Shown here: one piece after another, positions 8,573 through 18,434 of the stretch
How positions within the stretch are numbered: position 1 is the stretch's first letter
How the letters are laid out: each line of letters begins with the position of its first letter
Assembly (NCBI GenBank): GCA_937928555.1
Contig: CALFWR010000132.1
Location: 1 to 51,251, forward strand
DNA: 51,251 nucleotides
From: an uncultured Pirellulaceae bacterium
GTDB lineage: Bacteria; Planctomycetota; Planctomycetia; Pirellulales; Pirellulaceae
Reading direction: 5' to 3'
Translations under genes and position numbers: made by a program
Notes under the pieces: generated by a model
Databases searched by the model: none
What the model saw: the letters and a program-made list of their open reading frames with translations, nothing else
What the model was told of the DNA's origin: nothing

Positions 8573-9619
8573 TTAAAGCTGAACGATGGCTTTCTGGCGG
8601 ATTGAATGTTCGATCGCTTCGCAGATTGCGACCGCGTCGCGGGCGTAACGGCCTGAGAGAACGCCGCTGCTCTGGCCGCCGCCGAGGGCTCCGATTATTT
8701 CGTCGATTTCGCGACTGAAGGCAAGAACGGGATCGGGGTCGCCCAAGCCGTCAGGACGGATGACGTTGCCGGAATCGTCCAAGATTTTCAGTTCAATGGC
8801 TTCGGGGCGATCAGAGTAGGCCGCGAACTCGAAGCAGATCGTGGCGTTTTCGAGGTGAATCTCGAACGCATGAGTGAACGGTCGACCTTGCTGGGCGATC
8901 ACGCCTGAGGTGGAGGTGACGGTGAGGTTGGGGTCGTCAAAGGTAAACATCGTGTTGCAGTATTCGACGACCTCACCACGAAACCTTCCGCCGCTGACGA
9001 GATGCGTGGGCATTCCGAACAGCCAGCGGATCAGGTGAGCATCATGGACATGCAAGTCCATCAGCGGCCCGCCGACTTTGTGGCGATCAAAGAAATCGGG
9101 AATCCATGTCGGATCAGAGACCACGCGTTTGAAGTTGCCGCCAAGCAACTTGCCGTACTCGCCGGAACGTACCTTCGCGGCAGCGAATTGGAATTCGAGA
9201 AAAAAGGGAAGCACCTGCCCGACGAACAGTTGCACTTTGTTTTGCTCACAGGCGTCCATGGCGACGTCGCAATCCGCCAGATTCAGGCAGAGTGGTTTTT
9301 CGCAGAACACATGTTTGCCGGCGTTGGCAATTTTCCGGATCGATTCGACGTGCTGCGATGGGGGCAAGCAGATGTCAACGATGTCCACGCAGTCGGCGGC
9401 AAGGAGTTGGTCCAGGGATTCAAAACACTGGACGTTTGAGAGGTCGACTTTTTCGCCGGGCGGTCCAAAATTCCCTTTGATGGAAGTCCAGTCGCCGTCG
9501 CGCTTCTGCGGGGATCGCGAAACGATGGCCGAAACTTCTGCTCCGGATGCTTGCTGCCAGGCGAGCCAGTGGATCCAGCCCATGAAGCCTACGCCAACAA
9601 TGCCAACCTTCAGGCTCAT
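8573..9619 (-). CDS. Gfo/Idh/MocA family NAD(P)-dependent oxidoreductase
   Basis: A 348-aa cytoplasmic sugar-type dehydrogenase. The N-terminal Rossmann fold starts GIVGVGFMG, and HVFCEKPLCLNL contains the EKP motif whose Lys sits at the active site. GGPLMDLHVHDAHLIRWL has the HxxH pattern (Asp and His) typical of inositol dehydrogenase relatives. It is the last gene of a minus-strand operon; its ATG shares one base with the TGA of the ketosynthase-like gene (TGATG), which implies coupled translation. The substrate is unknown; the operon suggests a modified lipid or sugar-lipid intermediate, which is inference only. Confidence 0.85.
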   Translation of the reverse strand: MSLKVGIVGVGFMGWIHWLAWQQASGAEVSAIVSRSPQKRDGDWTSIKGNFGPPGEKVDLSNVQCFESLDQLLAADCVDIVDICLPPSQHVESIRKIANAGKHVFCEKPLCLNLADCDVAMDACEQNKVQLFVGQVLPFFLEFQFAAAKVRSGEYGKLLGGNFKRVVSDPTWIPDFFDRHKVGGPLMDLHVHDAHLIRWLFGMPTHLVSGGRFRGEVVEYCNTMFTFDDPNLTVTSTSGVIAQQGRPFTHAFEIHLENATICFEFAAYSDRPEAIELKILDDSGNVIRPDGLGDPDPVLAFSREIDEIIGALGGGQSSGVLSGRYARDAVAICEAIEHSIRQKAIVQL

Positions 9620-10890
9620 CAGGTTACCTTTTCAAAGATCACAGTTGCGACCTGACCGGTTGCCGAGTGCGTTGTTTTCACGATCGCGTTTCCGTCAAAG
9701 GAACGCGCGGATCCCGAAACGTTGACCGGGCATTCGGGGTCAGGGGTTTCGTAGTTGAGCGTCGCGGGGATCTGGCCTTTGTCCATCGCCAGCAGCGAGC
9801 CGATTAGCTCGACCAGTGAAGTCCCCGGTCCGAGGTTGCCGAAGTTCGATTTGTGCGCCACAACCGGAACATCACCCAACGCGCCGCGAATTCCCTGGGC
9901 TTCGCCGGCATCATGTCCAAGTGATCCCGACGCGTTGGCCGACACCAGTCCGATGCTGTCTTTTGAGAGGCCCGCGATATCGATCGCTTCACTGATGGAG
10001 CTTTGAAACGAATCGGCCAGTTGGGTGGTGGCCGGAGCCCGGTACCCTCGGCTCCATGAGGCAAGCCTTGCCAATGGCGTCGCGCCGCGTTTGGTAGCGT
10101 GTTGTTCAGATTCAAGAACCACAACGCCGGAGCCTTCTCCGACAACCATGCCGTCACGGTTGAGTTCAAATGGTCGGGATGCCCCTGTCGGATCGGCGAT
10201 CTTTCTGGAAAGGTTTTCGGTTCCACGGTAGAGCATCGCGGTCAGGGCCATCTGCGAACCGGTACCACCAGCGATGGCAACATCAACCGCACCGCGGCGA
10301 ATCAAATCGGCGGCTTCGATCAGCGCCAGCAAGCCAGATGCTTCGCCCTGACAGATCGAGTTGCTTGGTCCGCGGGCGTCGAGTGCAATCGAAATGTGCG
10401 ACGCGGCCATGTTGGGAAGGTACTTCAGCATCCACAGTGGCTGGATCTGTCGCATCGCGAGCTCGCCCCAGCGGTCGTGCTGGTAGTTGTCGGCGACGGT
10501 GCAGCTGCGAAAGACCCTTGCGACTTCGGCGGGGTCAGCGAAAAAAGTTTCGGTGCCGAACACGGTTCCCATTCGCTCGGGGGAAACTTGCTGTTCGAGG
10601 ATTTCCTTTTTGAAGCCCGCTGATTCAAAGGCCATCGCTGCGGCGGCACAGCCGAACTGGATCGGCTGGCACATGATCTTGAGTGCCTTGCGTGGTTTGA
10701 CGAATGGCTTGGGGTCAAAGCCGTCAACTGCGGCCCCGATGCGAAGTGAGGATTGCGAGTCCTTCAGTTGTTCGCGGACGGCAATGCCGCTTTTGCCATC
10801 GATGAGGCTTTGCCAGAACTCATCACAGCCGATGCCGATAGGTGAAACCACACCCATGCCGGTAACAACAACGTTGCAGGATGACTTCAT
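9619..10890 (-). CDS. Ketosynthase-like protein lacking the Cys-His-His triad (KS-beta/CLF-like)
   Basis: A 423-aa thiolase-fold protein plainly related to FabF (VVVTGMGVVSPIG start, LPNMAASHISIALDARGPS, GGTGSQMALTAM). Aligning on GPS...SG, the active-site Cys is Glu183 (ICQGEASG). The first catalytic His (NAHGT in FabF) is Ser321 (NASGS). The second (KSxxGH) is Asn352 (KSNFGN). All three condensing residues are therefore replaced while the fold motifs remain. This recalls chain-length factors of type II polyketide and aryl-polyene systems, where the Cys is usually Gln. It may pair with a catalytic KS elsewhere, act as a decarboxylase, or bind acyl chains. Middle gene of the operon; no ACP or catalytic KS is in this window. 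Confidence 0.8.
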   Translation of the reverse strand: MKSSCNVVVTGMGVVSPIGIGCDEFWQSLIDGKSGIAVREQLKDSQSSLRIGAAVDGFDPKPFVKPRKALKIMCQPIQFGCAAAAMAFESAGFKKEILEQQVSPERMGTVFGTETFFADPAEVARVFRSCTVADNYQHDRWGELAMRQIQPLWMLKYLPNMAASHISIALDARGPSNSICQGEASGLLALIEAADLIRRGAVDVAIAGGTGSQMALTAMLYRGTENLSRKIADPTGASRPFELNRDGMVVGEGSGVVVLESEQHATKRGATPLARLASWSRGYRAPATTQLADSFQSSISEAIDIAGLSKDSIGLVSANASGSLGHDAGEAQGIRGALGDVPVVAHKSNFGNLGPGTSLVELIGSLLAMDKGQIPATLNYETPDPECPVNVSGSARSFDGNAIVKTTHSATGQVATVIFEKVT

Positions 10891-10946
10891 CGGCCAAGCA
10901 GGAGATACGAAAACAGGCCGGAAAAGTTACCAGCGAAAAGTTCGTA

Positions 10947-12071
10947 TCATGGCTGAAAATCGTAAATTCGAAAGGTCTTATCAGGCGTTAGCCCCGTTCT
11001 TTCCAAAGTTCCCCGTGACAATTTGTTGGATTCCAACACCCAGGAAAACTCTGCGTATTCGATGCCCCAGCCCAAAACATCCGGCAACATCCGGTGCATC
11101 AGCACCAACCCCAGGCCCCAACGCTGGTATTCCGGGACCACGTTGGTGCTGATCAGCCGCATGGTGTTGAGCTTTTTTCGGCCCAGCCAGAGCTTCAGCC
11201 AGCCAAAAGGAAACAGCTTTCCGTCGATTTTTTTGATCAGCGGATTGTAATCCAGCAGCCCAAATACGATTCCGACCCCGCGGCCGTCAATTTCGGCAAC
11301 CGACGTCATCTCGTAGGCCATCAGGAATTTCATGTTTTTGGCGGTGTCCTTGAGTTCGCTGGCGGACATCGGCGTGAATCCCCACTGGCCGATCAGTGCT
11401 GAATTGTAAATATCAAGGAACAACTGGACGTCGGTGGCGAATTGTTTCTTGCTGACGCGGCGGACGTCGATGTTAAAGCGGCGACGGGCTTCTTCGGCGA
11501 CGAACAGGAGTTTCGGATCCAGATTGTCCAGGCGAGAAACGTGGCCTTTGTAGGCGTACAAGTCCTGGGCTTTTTCAAAACCCCAGCCTTCGACAAGCTT
11601 GCCGTAGTAGGGCTTGTTGTAGGTCATCATGAACGTCGGCGGCGAATCAAAGCCATCCACCAGCATGCCCCAGGCGTAGTTCTGGGACGGGTTGGCAGGG
11701 CCACGCATCAGGTGGATGTCTTTGGCAGCCAGCCAATCGCGAGCGGCATCAAAAAGTGCATTGGCAACCGCCTGGTCATCGGTGCTCTCAAAGAATCCGA
11801 ACATGCCACGTTTTTCTTTGTGGTGTTCGTTGTGGTTGTGGTCAACGATGGCGGCGATGCGACCCACGACCGTGTCACCCTGCATTGCGAGGAAGGTTTG
11901 GACTTCGGCATTGTCGTAAAACGGATGATGCCGATAGTTCAGCAGGCCCTTGATGTCGTGGATAATCGGAGGGACCCAGTTGGGGTCGGCGGAGTAATGT
12001 TCCCATTGGAAGTGAATAAAAGCCTTTTGGTGGGCTTTTGTTTCGACCGGGATGACGGAAACGGAACTCAT
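10947..12071 (-). CDS. GNAT-fold acyltransferase-like protein (YghO-like)
   Basis: A 374-aa protein whose C-terminal third (ISTNVVPEYQRWGLGLVLMHRML) has the GNAT acyl-CoA binding motif A, with QRWGLG for the Q/RxxGxG/A loop. The N-terminal part (FIHFQWEHYSADPNWVPP) and MRGPANPSQNYAWGMLVDGFDSPP are typical of the E. coli YghO-like group, whose function is not established. First gene of the minus-strand operon, 56 bp before the ketosynthase-like gene. The start at 12071 follows family length; the frame is open 34 codons further upstream but that part looks non-coding. The substrate is unknown; an N-acyl or O-acyl transfer linked to the ketosynthase-like partner is inference. Confidence 0.7.
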   Translation of the reverse strand: MSSVSVIPVETKAHQKAFIHFQWEHYSADPNWVPPIIHDIKGLLNYRHHPFYDNAEVQTFLAMQGDTVVGRIAAIVDHNHNEHHKEKRGMFGFFESTDDQAVANALFDAARDWLAAKDIHLMRGPANPSQNYAWGMLVDGFDSPPTFMMTYNKPYYGKLVEGWGFEKAQDLYAYKGHVSRLDNLDPKLLFVAEEARRRFNIDVRRVSKKQFATDVQLFLDIYNSALIGQWGFTPMSASELKDTAKNMKFLMAYEMTSVAEIDGRGVGIVFGLLDYNPLIKKIDGKLFPFGWLKLWLGRKKLNTMRLISTNVVPEYQRWGLGLVLMHRMLPDVLGWGIEYAEFSWVLESNKLSRGTLERTGLTPDKTFRIYDFQP

Positions 12072-12290
12072 AATTGGGCGTAGCGTGCCGTAGATGCGAA
12101 GCGGTATAATTCGGTTTTTTCCAGGGCTCGACGAGCCATCTTTTGCTCGCATCTTTGCCCGCAACGGAATCACCGTTGGCGGTGCGACCTGAAGATTGGA
12201 ACCACAGCCTATCAGTAAACCGCTGTTGCGTCACTTCCCCATCCATTTACGTTCGCGCTTACGCCCGAAAGGGCCTTTGTTTCTTCGTCT

Positions 12291-13265
12291 ATGAAAATTT
12301 TGATCACAGGAGCCACCGGCTTCCTCGGCAACAACCTGACGCGGAGGATGCTCAACGATGGCCACGAAGTCGTCACCACGATTCGCCCCACGTCGGACTT
12401 GAGATCGCTTGATGGGCTCGATGTCGAAACCCATCATCTTTCGCTGACCGATTCCGCCGATGTGTCCACGATCATGGACAACGTGGAGTTGATCGTGCAC
12501 AGCGCCGCGATGATTCAGTTGGGGTACAGTCGCCGCAAACAAAGCGTCGAATTCAATCGAGCCTCGACGGAGACTTTGGCGCAGGCTGCCAGACGGCGAG
12601 ATATTCGAATGATCAACGTGAGCACCGTCGACATTTTTCCGGCAGCACAGGACGGAGTGCCGGTCAAAGAGTCGGACTACGGCGAACCCAAGGTCGATTG
12701 CTCGTACGTGGCGTCCAAGCGAGCGGCGACCGATACGTTTGCCGCAGAGGTCGAAAAGGGACTTGATGGGGTCACGGTTTGTCCGGGGTTCATGGTGGGG
12801 CCCTACGACTGGAAGCCTTCTTCGGGCGAGATGTTGCTGGCGGTCGCACGGACGCCGTTGTTCTTTGCTCCCGGTGGTGGCTGTTGTGCGGTTGACGTTC
12901 GCGACGTGGCTGACGGAATCATGCAAGCGGTGGGCCGCGGCCAAACAGGCCAGAGCTACATCCTTGGCGGCGAGAACGTTTCGTATTTCGATTTGTGGTG
13001 CCGGATGGCCAAGGTCGTCGGTTGCGGACCGCCGCGACGCAAGACACGCGATTGGCTGGCCCACACCGCCGGCAGGGTAGGGGACTTTGCATCGAAGTTC
13101 CTTAAAAACGAGTTGGCTGTGAATTCAGCGGCGACGCGGATGGGGCAGATGAACAATTGGTACTCCAGCCAAAAAGCCATCGACGAGATTGGCTACAAGG
13201 TGGGCGATGTTGACGTCGCGATCGAGGACGCCTGGAAATGGTTTCAGGCGAATGGGTACAAGTAG
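12291..13265 (+). CDS. NAD-dependent epimerase/reductase (extended SDR)
   Basis: A 324-aa extended short-chain dehydrogenase. GATGFLGNNL (residues 7-16) is the dinucleotide motif, the HSAAM region is the strand-4 motif, and SYVASKRA holds the YxxxK catalytic pair, with NVSTVDIF supplying the upstream Ser. It resembles dihydroflavonol-4-reductase and hopanoid-associated HpnA-type epimerases. It is divergent from the ketosynthase-like operon across a 219-bp intergenic region that carries a GGCTC-GAC-GAGCC hairpin near 12125. Shared control is plausible. Substrate unknown. Confidence 0.8.
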   Translation: MKILITGATGFLGNNLTRRMLNDGHEVVTTIRPTSDLRSLDGLDVETHHLSLTDSADVSTIMDNVELIVHSAAMIQLGYSRRKQSVEFNRASTETLAQAARRRDIRMINVSTVDIFPAAQDGVPVKESDYGEPKVDCSYVASKRAATDTFAAEVEKGLDGVTVCPGFMVGPYDWKPSSGEMLLAVARTPLFFAPGGGCCAVDVRDVADGIMQAVGRGQTGQSYILGGENVSYFDLWCRMAKVVGCGPPRRKTRDWLAHTAGRVGDFASKFLKNELAVNSAATRMGQMNNWYSSQKAIDEIGYKVGDVDVAIEDAWKWFQANGYK

Positions 13266-13764
13266 CGAAGGATCGTTACTGTTGGAATGTGTTGAAATGT
13301 TGAAGGCAGGGTTGTGGAGCGTTCGGCTTCGCAGGAGCGGTAGGTTTCGCCATGCAATCCTGTCGCGAGATCGGTTCGCTTGGATAGGCTTTGACGGGAG
13401 CGCTTTGGTTGTTCCCACCTGAGGCCTCGGGCGCCTTGGGGGCCTCGGGTGATTGGCTTCGTCAGTTACGATTGGCTCGAACCGCGCTAAAATGGTGAAA
13501 CGATCAGAAAATAGTGACCGCTGCGGGTTTGTTGAATTCACCGTGAACCTGTTTTTGCTCAGGAGCTCTGCGAAACTGAAGCAATTCGGAGGGCGCAAAA
13601 GTCCGATCCGAAACGCAGCATTCCAAAAAACTTTTCCGTGCAATTGCCCTTAAGCATAGCTAAAGGCAACTCGCCATCCCTTCCCGCTTCGGCAGTTTGC
13701 AAGGTCTTCAGCGTTCGGTCATAAAAAGGATTCGCAAGGTTTATTTGCCGAAAAGGAAGTGTTT
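13266..13764 (+). other. Long leader region upstream of gltB
   Basis: 499 bp without a recognisable gene. GGCCTCGGG occurs twice (13423-13431 and 13441-13449). An imperfect hairpin built on TTGCC/GGCAA lies at 13644-13669, just upstream of the putative gltB promoter. It is between two same-direction genes; I see no terminator with a T-tract for the SDR gene. Confidence 0.4.
13697..13725 (+). promoter_or_regulatory. Candidate sigma70-type promoter of gltB
   Basis: TTGCAA (13697-13702) and CATAAA (13720-13725) are separated by 17 bp, 39 bp before the gltB start. Each hexamer matches the consensus at four of six positions. Confidence 0.35.
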
Positions 13765-16700
13765 ATGGACCACATTGACCACGCCAAGCAAAACACTCTC
13801 TACGCAGCTGACTTTGAACATGACAGTTGCGGCGTTGGCTTTGTTGCCAACTTGAAGCGTAACCCGTCCAGAGCCATCGTTGCCGACGCCTGCGAAATCC
13901 TTGCGAGGATGGAGCACCGGGGTGCCTGCGGTTGTGAAGCCGAAACGGGCGACGGTGCCGGGATCCTTGTCGGGATGCCCGAATCGTTCATGCGTGAAAA
14001 AGCCAGCGTCAACTACTTTGATCTGGACTGTGAATTCTTCGCGGTGGGCAATGTCTTTCTCCCTACGGACGAGAACTCGCGGGAGCGATCCAAGCGAATT
14101 TTCACCGAAGTCATTGCCGCGGCGGGTCAGAGATTCGTGGGCTGGCGAGAAAACCCCGTTGATCCGGCAGGAGCCAACATCGGCGCCACCGCTTTGCGGG
14201 CCCAGCCCAAGATCATGCAGATCTTTATCGCACCGGCCGACGGCATTGATCAGGATGACTTTGAGCGAAAACTGTACCTGATTCGTAAACGCGTCACCAA
14301 CGAAGTCCGCAGCGCCGACTTTGACCGGGGCAACATGTTTTACGTCTGTTCACTGTCATCGCGAGTCCTTGTCTACAAAGGCATGCTGTCGACGGCACAG
14401 CTTCCGATCTACTACCCGGATCTGCTCGAAGAAAGCTTTGAGAGTCACCTTGCGATGGTGCATTCCCGCTTTTCGACCAATACGCTGCCCGCATGGTCCC
14501 GCGCCCAACCGCTGCGGTGGATGGCTCACAACGGCGAGATCAACACGTTGCGAGGCAACCGCAACTGGGTCACTGCCCGCCAGGGGCTGATGAAGTCCGA
14601 ACGTTTCGGCGACGACTTCGACTTTATTAAACCTGCCATCGAAGCCGACGGGAGTGACTCCGCTGAATTTGACAACGCGATGGAACTTCTGATGATGGCC
14701 GGCCGCGATCTTCCCGAAGTCGTCATGATGATGATTCCCGAAGCCTGGCGTAACCATCAACACATGCCGGAAAACAAACGGGCGTTCTACGAATATCATG
14801 CCTGCCTTCAGGAACCGTGGGACGGACCGGCTTCGATTTCTTTCACCGACGGACGCTTGATCGGTGCGGTGCTTGATCGTAACGGGCTTCGTCCCAGCCG
14901 ATACTACGTCACCACCGACGATCGCATTCTGATGGCCAGTGAAGTCGGAGTGCTGGACATTGATCCGGCGACCGTGATTCAAAAAGGCCGTCTTGAACCG
15001 GGGAAAATGTTCCTGGTGGACTTTGAAAAAGGCCGCATTGTCGCCGACGACGAACTGAAAAATGAAATTTCCAACCGGCGTCCCTACGGCGATTGGCTCA
15101 AGAACCAGCGGATCACCTTCGACGACTTGGCCGCCGTTGAGCCCCAAGCGATGCTCGACGAGGACACCAGGTTGGCGCAGATGCGGGCCTTTGGTTACAG
15201 CAACGAGACGATGGACTTTATGCTGCTGCCGTTGATTCAAGTCAAAAAGGACCCGATCGGATCGATGGGCAACGACATGGCATTGGCGTGTCTGAGTGAC
15301 AAACCCCGTTTGCTCTACGATTACTTTACGCAGCTTTTTGCCCAGGTTACTAACCCGCCGATCGACTCGATCCGCGAGGAAATCGTGATGTCGGTCGAGT
15401 GCTTCGTCGGCCCGGAAGGCAACCTGCTGGACACCACCGAATCGCAATGCAACCGCCTGGTGCTGCACAATCCGATTCTCGATTTCGAACAGATCGCCAA
15501 ACTGAAAGCCATCGACCACCGTGGCTGGAAATCCCGCGTGATCGATATCACATTTGCGGTCGAAGAAGGCGAATCCGGGTTCATGGCGACGCTGGAACGA
15601 ATTCGCGACGAAGCCGAACAGGCGATCAATGAGGGTTGCTCGTTGGTGGTCCTGTCCGATCGCGCCGTTTCGCCAAAGCGTGTCCCGTTGTCGGCACTGC
15701 TGGCAACCAGCACCGTCCACCACCATCTCGTTGACAAGGAGCTTCGGACGCGGATCGGCATCATTGTCGAAACAGGCGAAGCCCGCGAGGTCCACCACCA
15801 CTGCCTGTTGACCGGGTTTGGAGCCGACGGCATCCATCCTTACCTTGGCCTGGAAGCCATCATTCAGCACCACGCCCGCAACGAAGACTCCGACCTGACG
15901 GCAGACCAGTGCCTTGCCGCCTACCGCAAGGGCGTCATGAAAGGCATGCTCAAAGTCCTGGCTAAAATGGGAATCTCGACGCTTGCGAGCTACAAAGGCG
16001 CCCGCATCTTTGAAGCCATTGGGCTCAACAGCGACGTCATTGAAAAGTCCTTTCCCGGAACAGCCAGTCGCATCGAAGGCGTAGGCTACGACGTTCTGGC
16101 CGGCGAATCGATTCGTCGCCATCAACTTGGCTTTCCTGCTGGCGGGCAACTGCCGATCGTCGAACTTGAGACTGCCGGAACGATTCACTGGCGTCAGGGC
16201 GGCGAAAAACATGCATGGACGCCGCTTAATATTGCCGACATTCAGACCGCCGCTCGCCAGGGCGACGTCAATGCTTACAAGCGTTTCGCAGAAAACGTCA
16301 ACGCTCAAACGGCACGCGACTGTCACCTGCGTGGTCTGCTGACATTCAAAGACGACCGGTCGCCGATTCCAATCGAAGAAGTCGAACCAGCCAAAGAAAT
16401 CGTCAAACGATTCTGCACCGGGGCGATGAGTTTCGGATCGATCTCTGCCGAATCGCATGAAACACTGGCTGTCGCGATGAACCGTGTAGGCGGCAAAAGC
16501 AACACCGGCGAAGGCGGCGAAGACTACTCACGTTTCGCGGTTCAGCCCAACGGGGATTCGCGCCGCAGTGCGATCAAGCAAGTCGCATCGGGTCGATTCG
16601 GCGTGACGGCTTATTACCTTGCCAACGCTGACGAAATCCAGATCAAGATGGCTCAGGGTGCCAAGCCCGGCGAAGGCGGCGAGCTTCCCGGCCACAAGGT

Positions 16701-18315
16701 CGATGAAACCATCGCGTCGACGCGCCGCAGCACACCGGGTGTGACGTTGATCAGCCCACCGCCGCACCACGATATCTATTCGATCGAAGACCTCGCGCAG
16801 CTAATCTACGATCTCAAGAACAGCAATCCGACCGCACGAATCAGTGTCAAACTTGTTTCCGAAGTCGGAGTCGGGACGATCGCTGCGGGCGTGGCCAAGG
16901 CCTTTGCGGACAATATTTTGATCTCCGGATGTGACGGCGGAACGGGTGCTTCGCCGATCACCAGCATCAAGCACGCGGGCATGCCGTGGGAGCTTGGCAT
17001 CGCCGAAACGCACCAGACGCTGGTGATGAACGACTTGCGTTCCCGCGTTCGCCTGCAAACCGATGGCCAGTTGAAAACCGGTCGCGACATTGTGATTGCA
17101 ACGCTGTTGGGTGCTGAAGAGTATGGCTTTGCGACCGCGCCGCTGATCACTCTGGGTTGCATCATGATGCGGAAGTGCCACCTGAACACTTGCCCGGTTG
17201 GGATCGCGACGCAGGATAAGGCGCTTCGCAAGAAATTCAAAGGCAAACCCGAGCATGTGGTTAACTACCTGTTCATGGTCGCCCAGGAAGCCCGCGAGAT
17301 CATGGCTCAACTTGGTTTTCGTACGATCAACGAAATGGTCGGCCAGGTCGAAGCCCTCGACGTGCGTCACGCGGTGGATCACTGGAAAGCCAAAGGCATC
17401 GACCTTTCGAAAATCCTTGCTCCGGCTCGCGGTCCCCACGACGACGTCGACGTGTTTTGCACAATGGACCAGAAACATGCCCTAGACGACGTGCTGGACT
17501 GGAAGCTGCTTGAAGATTCAAAGAAAGCGTTGGAGAATCGCCAGCAAGTCACCATTGAATCGCCGGTCAAAAACACCGACCGCGCTGTCGGCACGATCCT
17601 GAGCCACCATGTGGTCAAAGCCGTCGGTCCGGACGGTTTCCGCGACGGCATGATCGACATCAAGCTCACCGGTTCGGCCGGCCAAAGCCTTGGCGCGTTT
17701 CTCGCGGGTGGCGTTTCGATCACCGTCGAAGGCGACGCAAACGACTACGTCGGCAAAGGGCTTTCTGGCGGTCGCATCGTCGTCAAACCACCGGCGAATT
17801 CCACGTTCAAAGCCGAAGAGAACATTATCATCGGCAACGTGGCGCTCTACGGAGCCACCTCCGGCCAGGCGTTCTTTCGCGGGATCGCCGCAGAGCGGTT
17901 CGCGGTTCGCAACTCGGGAGCTTCTGCGGTCATCGAAGGCATCGGCGACCATGGGCTGGAGTACATGACCGGAGGCTGTGTCGTGATTCTTGGTCCGACC
18001 GGGCGGAACCTTGCCGCGGGAATGTCCGGCGGAGTCGCTTACGTTTACGATCCCGAAGAAAAGCTGCTGCAAAATATCAACCTTGAGATGGTCGATTTGG
18101 AACCGGTGGAAAAGCCCGAAGACGTTTCGAAGCTCCGGACGTTGATCGAAAGCCACCGGCAGTACACCGACTCAACCGTTGCTCGCGACCTTGTCGCCGA
18201 CTGGCCAGTGACGTTACCGAAGTTCAAAAAGATCATCCCCATCCGCTATCGCGAAGTTCTTCGCGAGCGCGCCGAAGCAGCCATGGCCGACATGAAATTA
18301 CTTGAGCAGGCTTAA
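13765..18315 (+). CDS. gltB: Glutamate synthase large subunit (NADPH-GOGAT alpha)
   Basis: A 1516-aa enzyme that makes two glutamates from glutamine and 2-oxoglutarate, with ammonia tunnelled between sites. The class II glutaminase domain follows a short propeptide: Cys22 (HDSCGVGF) should be the N-terminal nucleophile after cleavage. A central domain and the FMN-binding barrel follow ([33 protein letters not shown]). Cys1132, Cys1138 and Cys1143 (C-x5-C-x4-C) bind the 3Fe-4S cluster. A Gly-rich beta-helix ends the protein. Length is usual for bacterial GltB. AAGGAAG 5 nt before ATG 13765 fixes the start; GTG at 13759 lacks this spacing. gltD follows. Confidence 0.98.
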   Translation: MDHIDHAKQNTLYAADFEHDSCGVGFVANLKRNPSRAIVADACEILARMEHRGACGCEAETGDGAGILVGMPESFMREKASVNYFDLDCEFFAVGNVFLPTDENSRERSKRIFTEVIAAAGQRFVGWRENPVDPAGANIGATALRAQPKIMQIFIAPADGIDQDDFERKLYLIRKRVTNEVRSADFDRGNMFYVCSLSSRVLVYKGMLSTAQLPIYYPDLLEESFESHLAMVHSRFSTNTLPAWSRAQPLRWMAHNGEINTLRGNRNWVTARQGLMKSERFGDDFDFIKPAIEADGSDSAEFDNAMELLMMAGRDLPEVVMMMIPEAWRNHQHMPENKRAFYEYHACLQEPWDGPASISFTDGRLIGAVLDRNGLRPSRYYVTTDDRILMASEVGVLDIDPATVIQKGRLEPGKMFLVDFEKGRIVADDELKNEISNRRPYGDWLKNQRITFDDLAAVEPQAMLDEDTRLAQMRAFGYSNETMDFMLLPLIQVKKDPIGSMGNDMALACLSDKPRLLYDYFTQLFAQVTNPPIDSIREEIVMSVECFVGPEGNLLDTTESQCNRLVLHNPILDFEQIAKLKAIDHRGWKSRVIDITFAVEEGESGFMATLERIRDEAEQAINEGCSLVVLSDRAVSPKRVPLSALLATSTVHHHLVDKELRTRIGIIVETGEAREVHHHCLLTGFGADGIHPYLGLEAIIQHHARNEDSDLTADQCLAAYRKGVMKGMLKVLAKMGISTLASYKGARIFEAIGLNSDVIEKSFPGTASRIEGVGYDVLAGESIRRHQLGFPAGGQLPIVELETAGTIHWRQGGEKHAWTPLNIADIQTAARQGDVNAYKRFAENVNAQTARDCHLRGLLTFKDDRSPIPIEEVEPAKEIVKRFCTGAMSFGSISAESHETLAVAMNRVGGKSNTGEGGEDYSRFAVQPNGDSRRSAIKQVASGRFGVTAYYLANADEIQIKMAQGAKPGEGGELPGHKVDETIASTRRSTPGVTLISPPPHHDIYSIEDLAQLIYDLKNSNPTARISVKLVSEVGVGTIAAGVAKAFADNILISGCDGGTGASPITSIKHAGMPWELGIAETHQTLVMNDLRSRVRLQTDGQLKTGRDIVIATLLGAEEYGFATAPLITLGCIMMRKCHLNTCPVGIATQDKALRKKFKGKPEHVVNYLFMVAQEAREIMAQLGFRTINEMVGQVEALDVRHAVDHWKAKGIDLSKILAPARGPHDDVDVFCTMDQKHALDDVLDWKLLEDSKKALENRQQVTIESPVKNTDRAVGTILSHHVVKAVGPDGFRDGMIDIKLTGSAGQSLGAFLAGGVSITVEGDANDYVGKGLSGGRIVVKPPANSTFKAEENIIIGNVALYGATSGQAFFRGIAAERFAVRNSGASAVIEGIGDHGLEYMTGGCVVILGPTGRNLAAGMSGGVAYVYDPEEKLLQNINLEMVDLEPVEKPEDVSKLRTLIESHRQYTDSTVARDLVADWPVTLPKFKKIIPIRYREVLRERAEAAMADMKLLEQA

Positions 18316-18368
18316 GCTGGCCCAAAGTAGCAGACACACTCCGGGTGCCGTCCCGCGAACCAAGTACC

Positions 18369-18401
18369 CCGCAAACCGACCACGTTCCGCAAACCAACCA
18401 C
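18369..18401 (+). repeat. Short direct repeat in the gltB-gltD spacer
   Basis: CCGCAAACCGACCAC (18369-18383) and CCGCAAACCAACCAC (18387-18401) differ at one base and recur with an 18-bp period in the 119-bp spacer between the two glutamate synthase genes. Confidence 0.5.
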
Positions 18402-18434
18402 CAGGCACACCGTGCCCTCAAAAAGAAAACCACC

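Noticed and set aside
9619..10890. Calling this gene fabF
   Set aside because: All three catalytic residues of KAS II are substituted, so the enzyme name would mislead.
14356..16458. A 700-codon open frame antisense to gltB
   Set aside because: gltB is certain in the other strand; the antisense frame is open only because of GC-biased codon use and has no domain or ribosome site. The same holds for the long antisense frames in mnmG, gltD and the pseudokinase gene.
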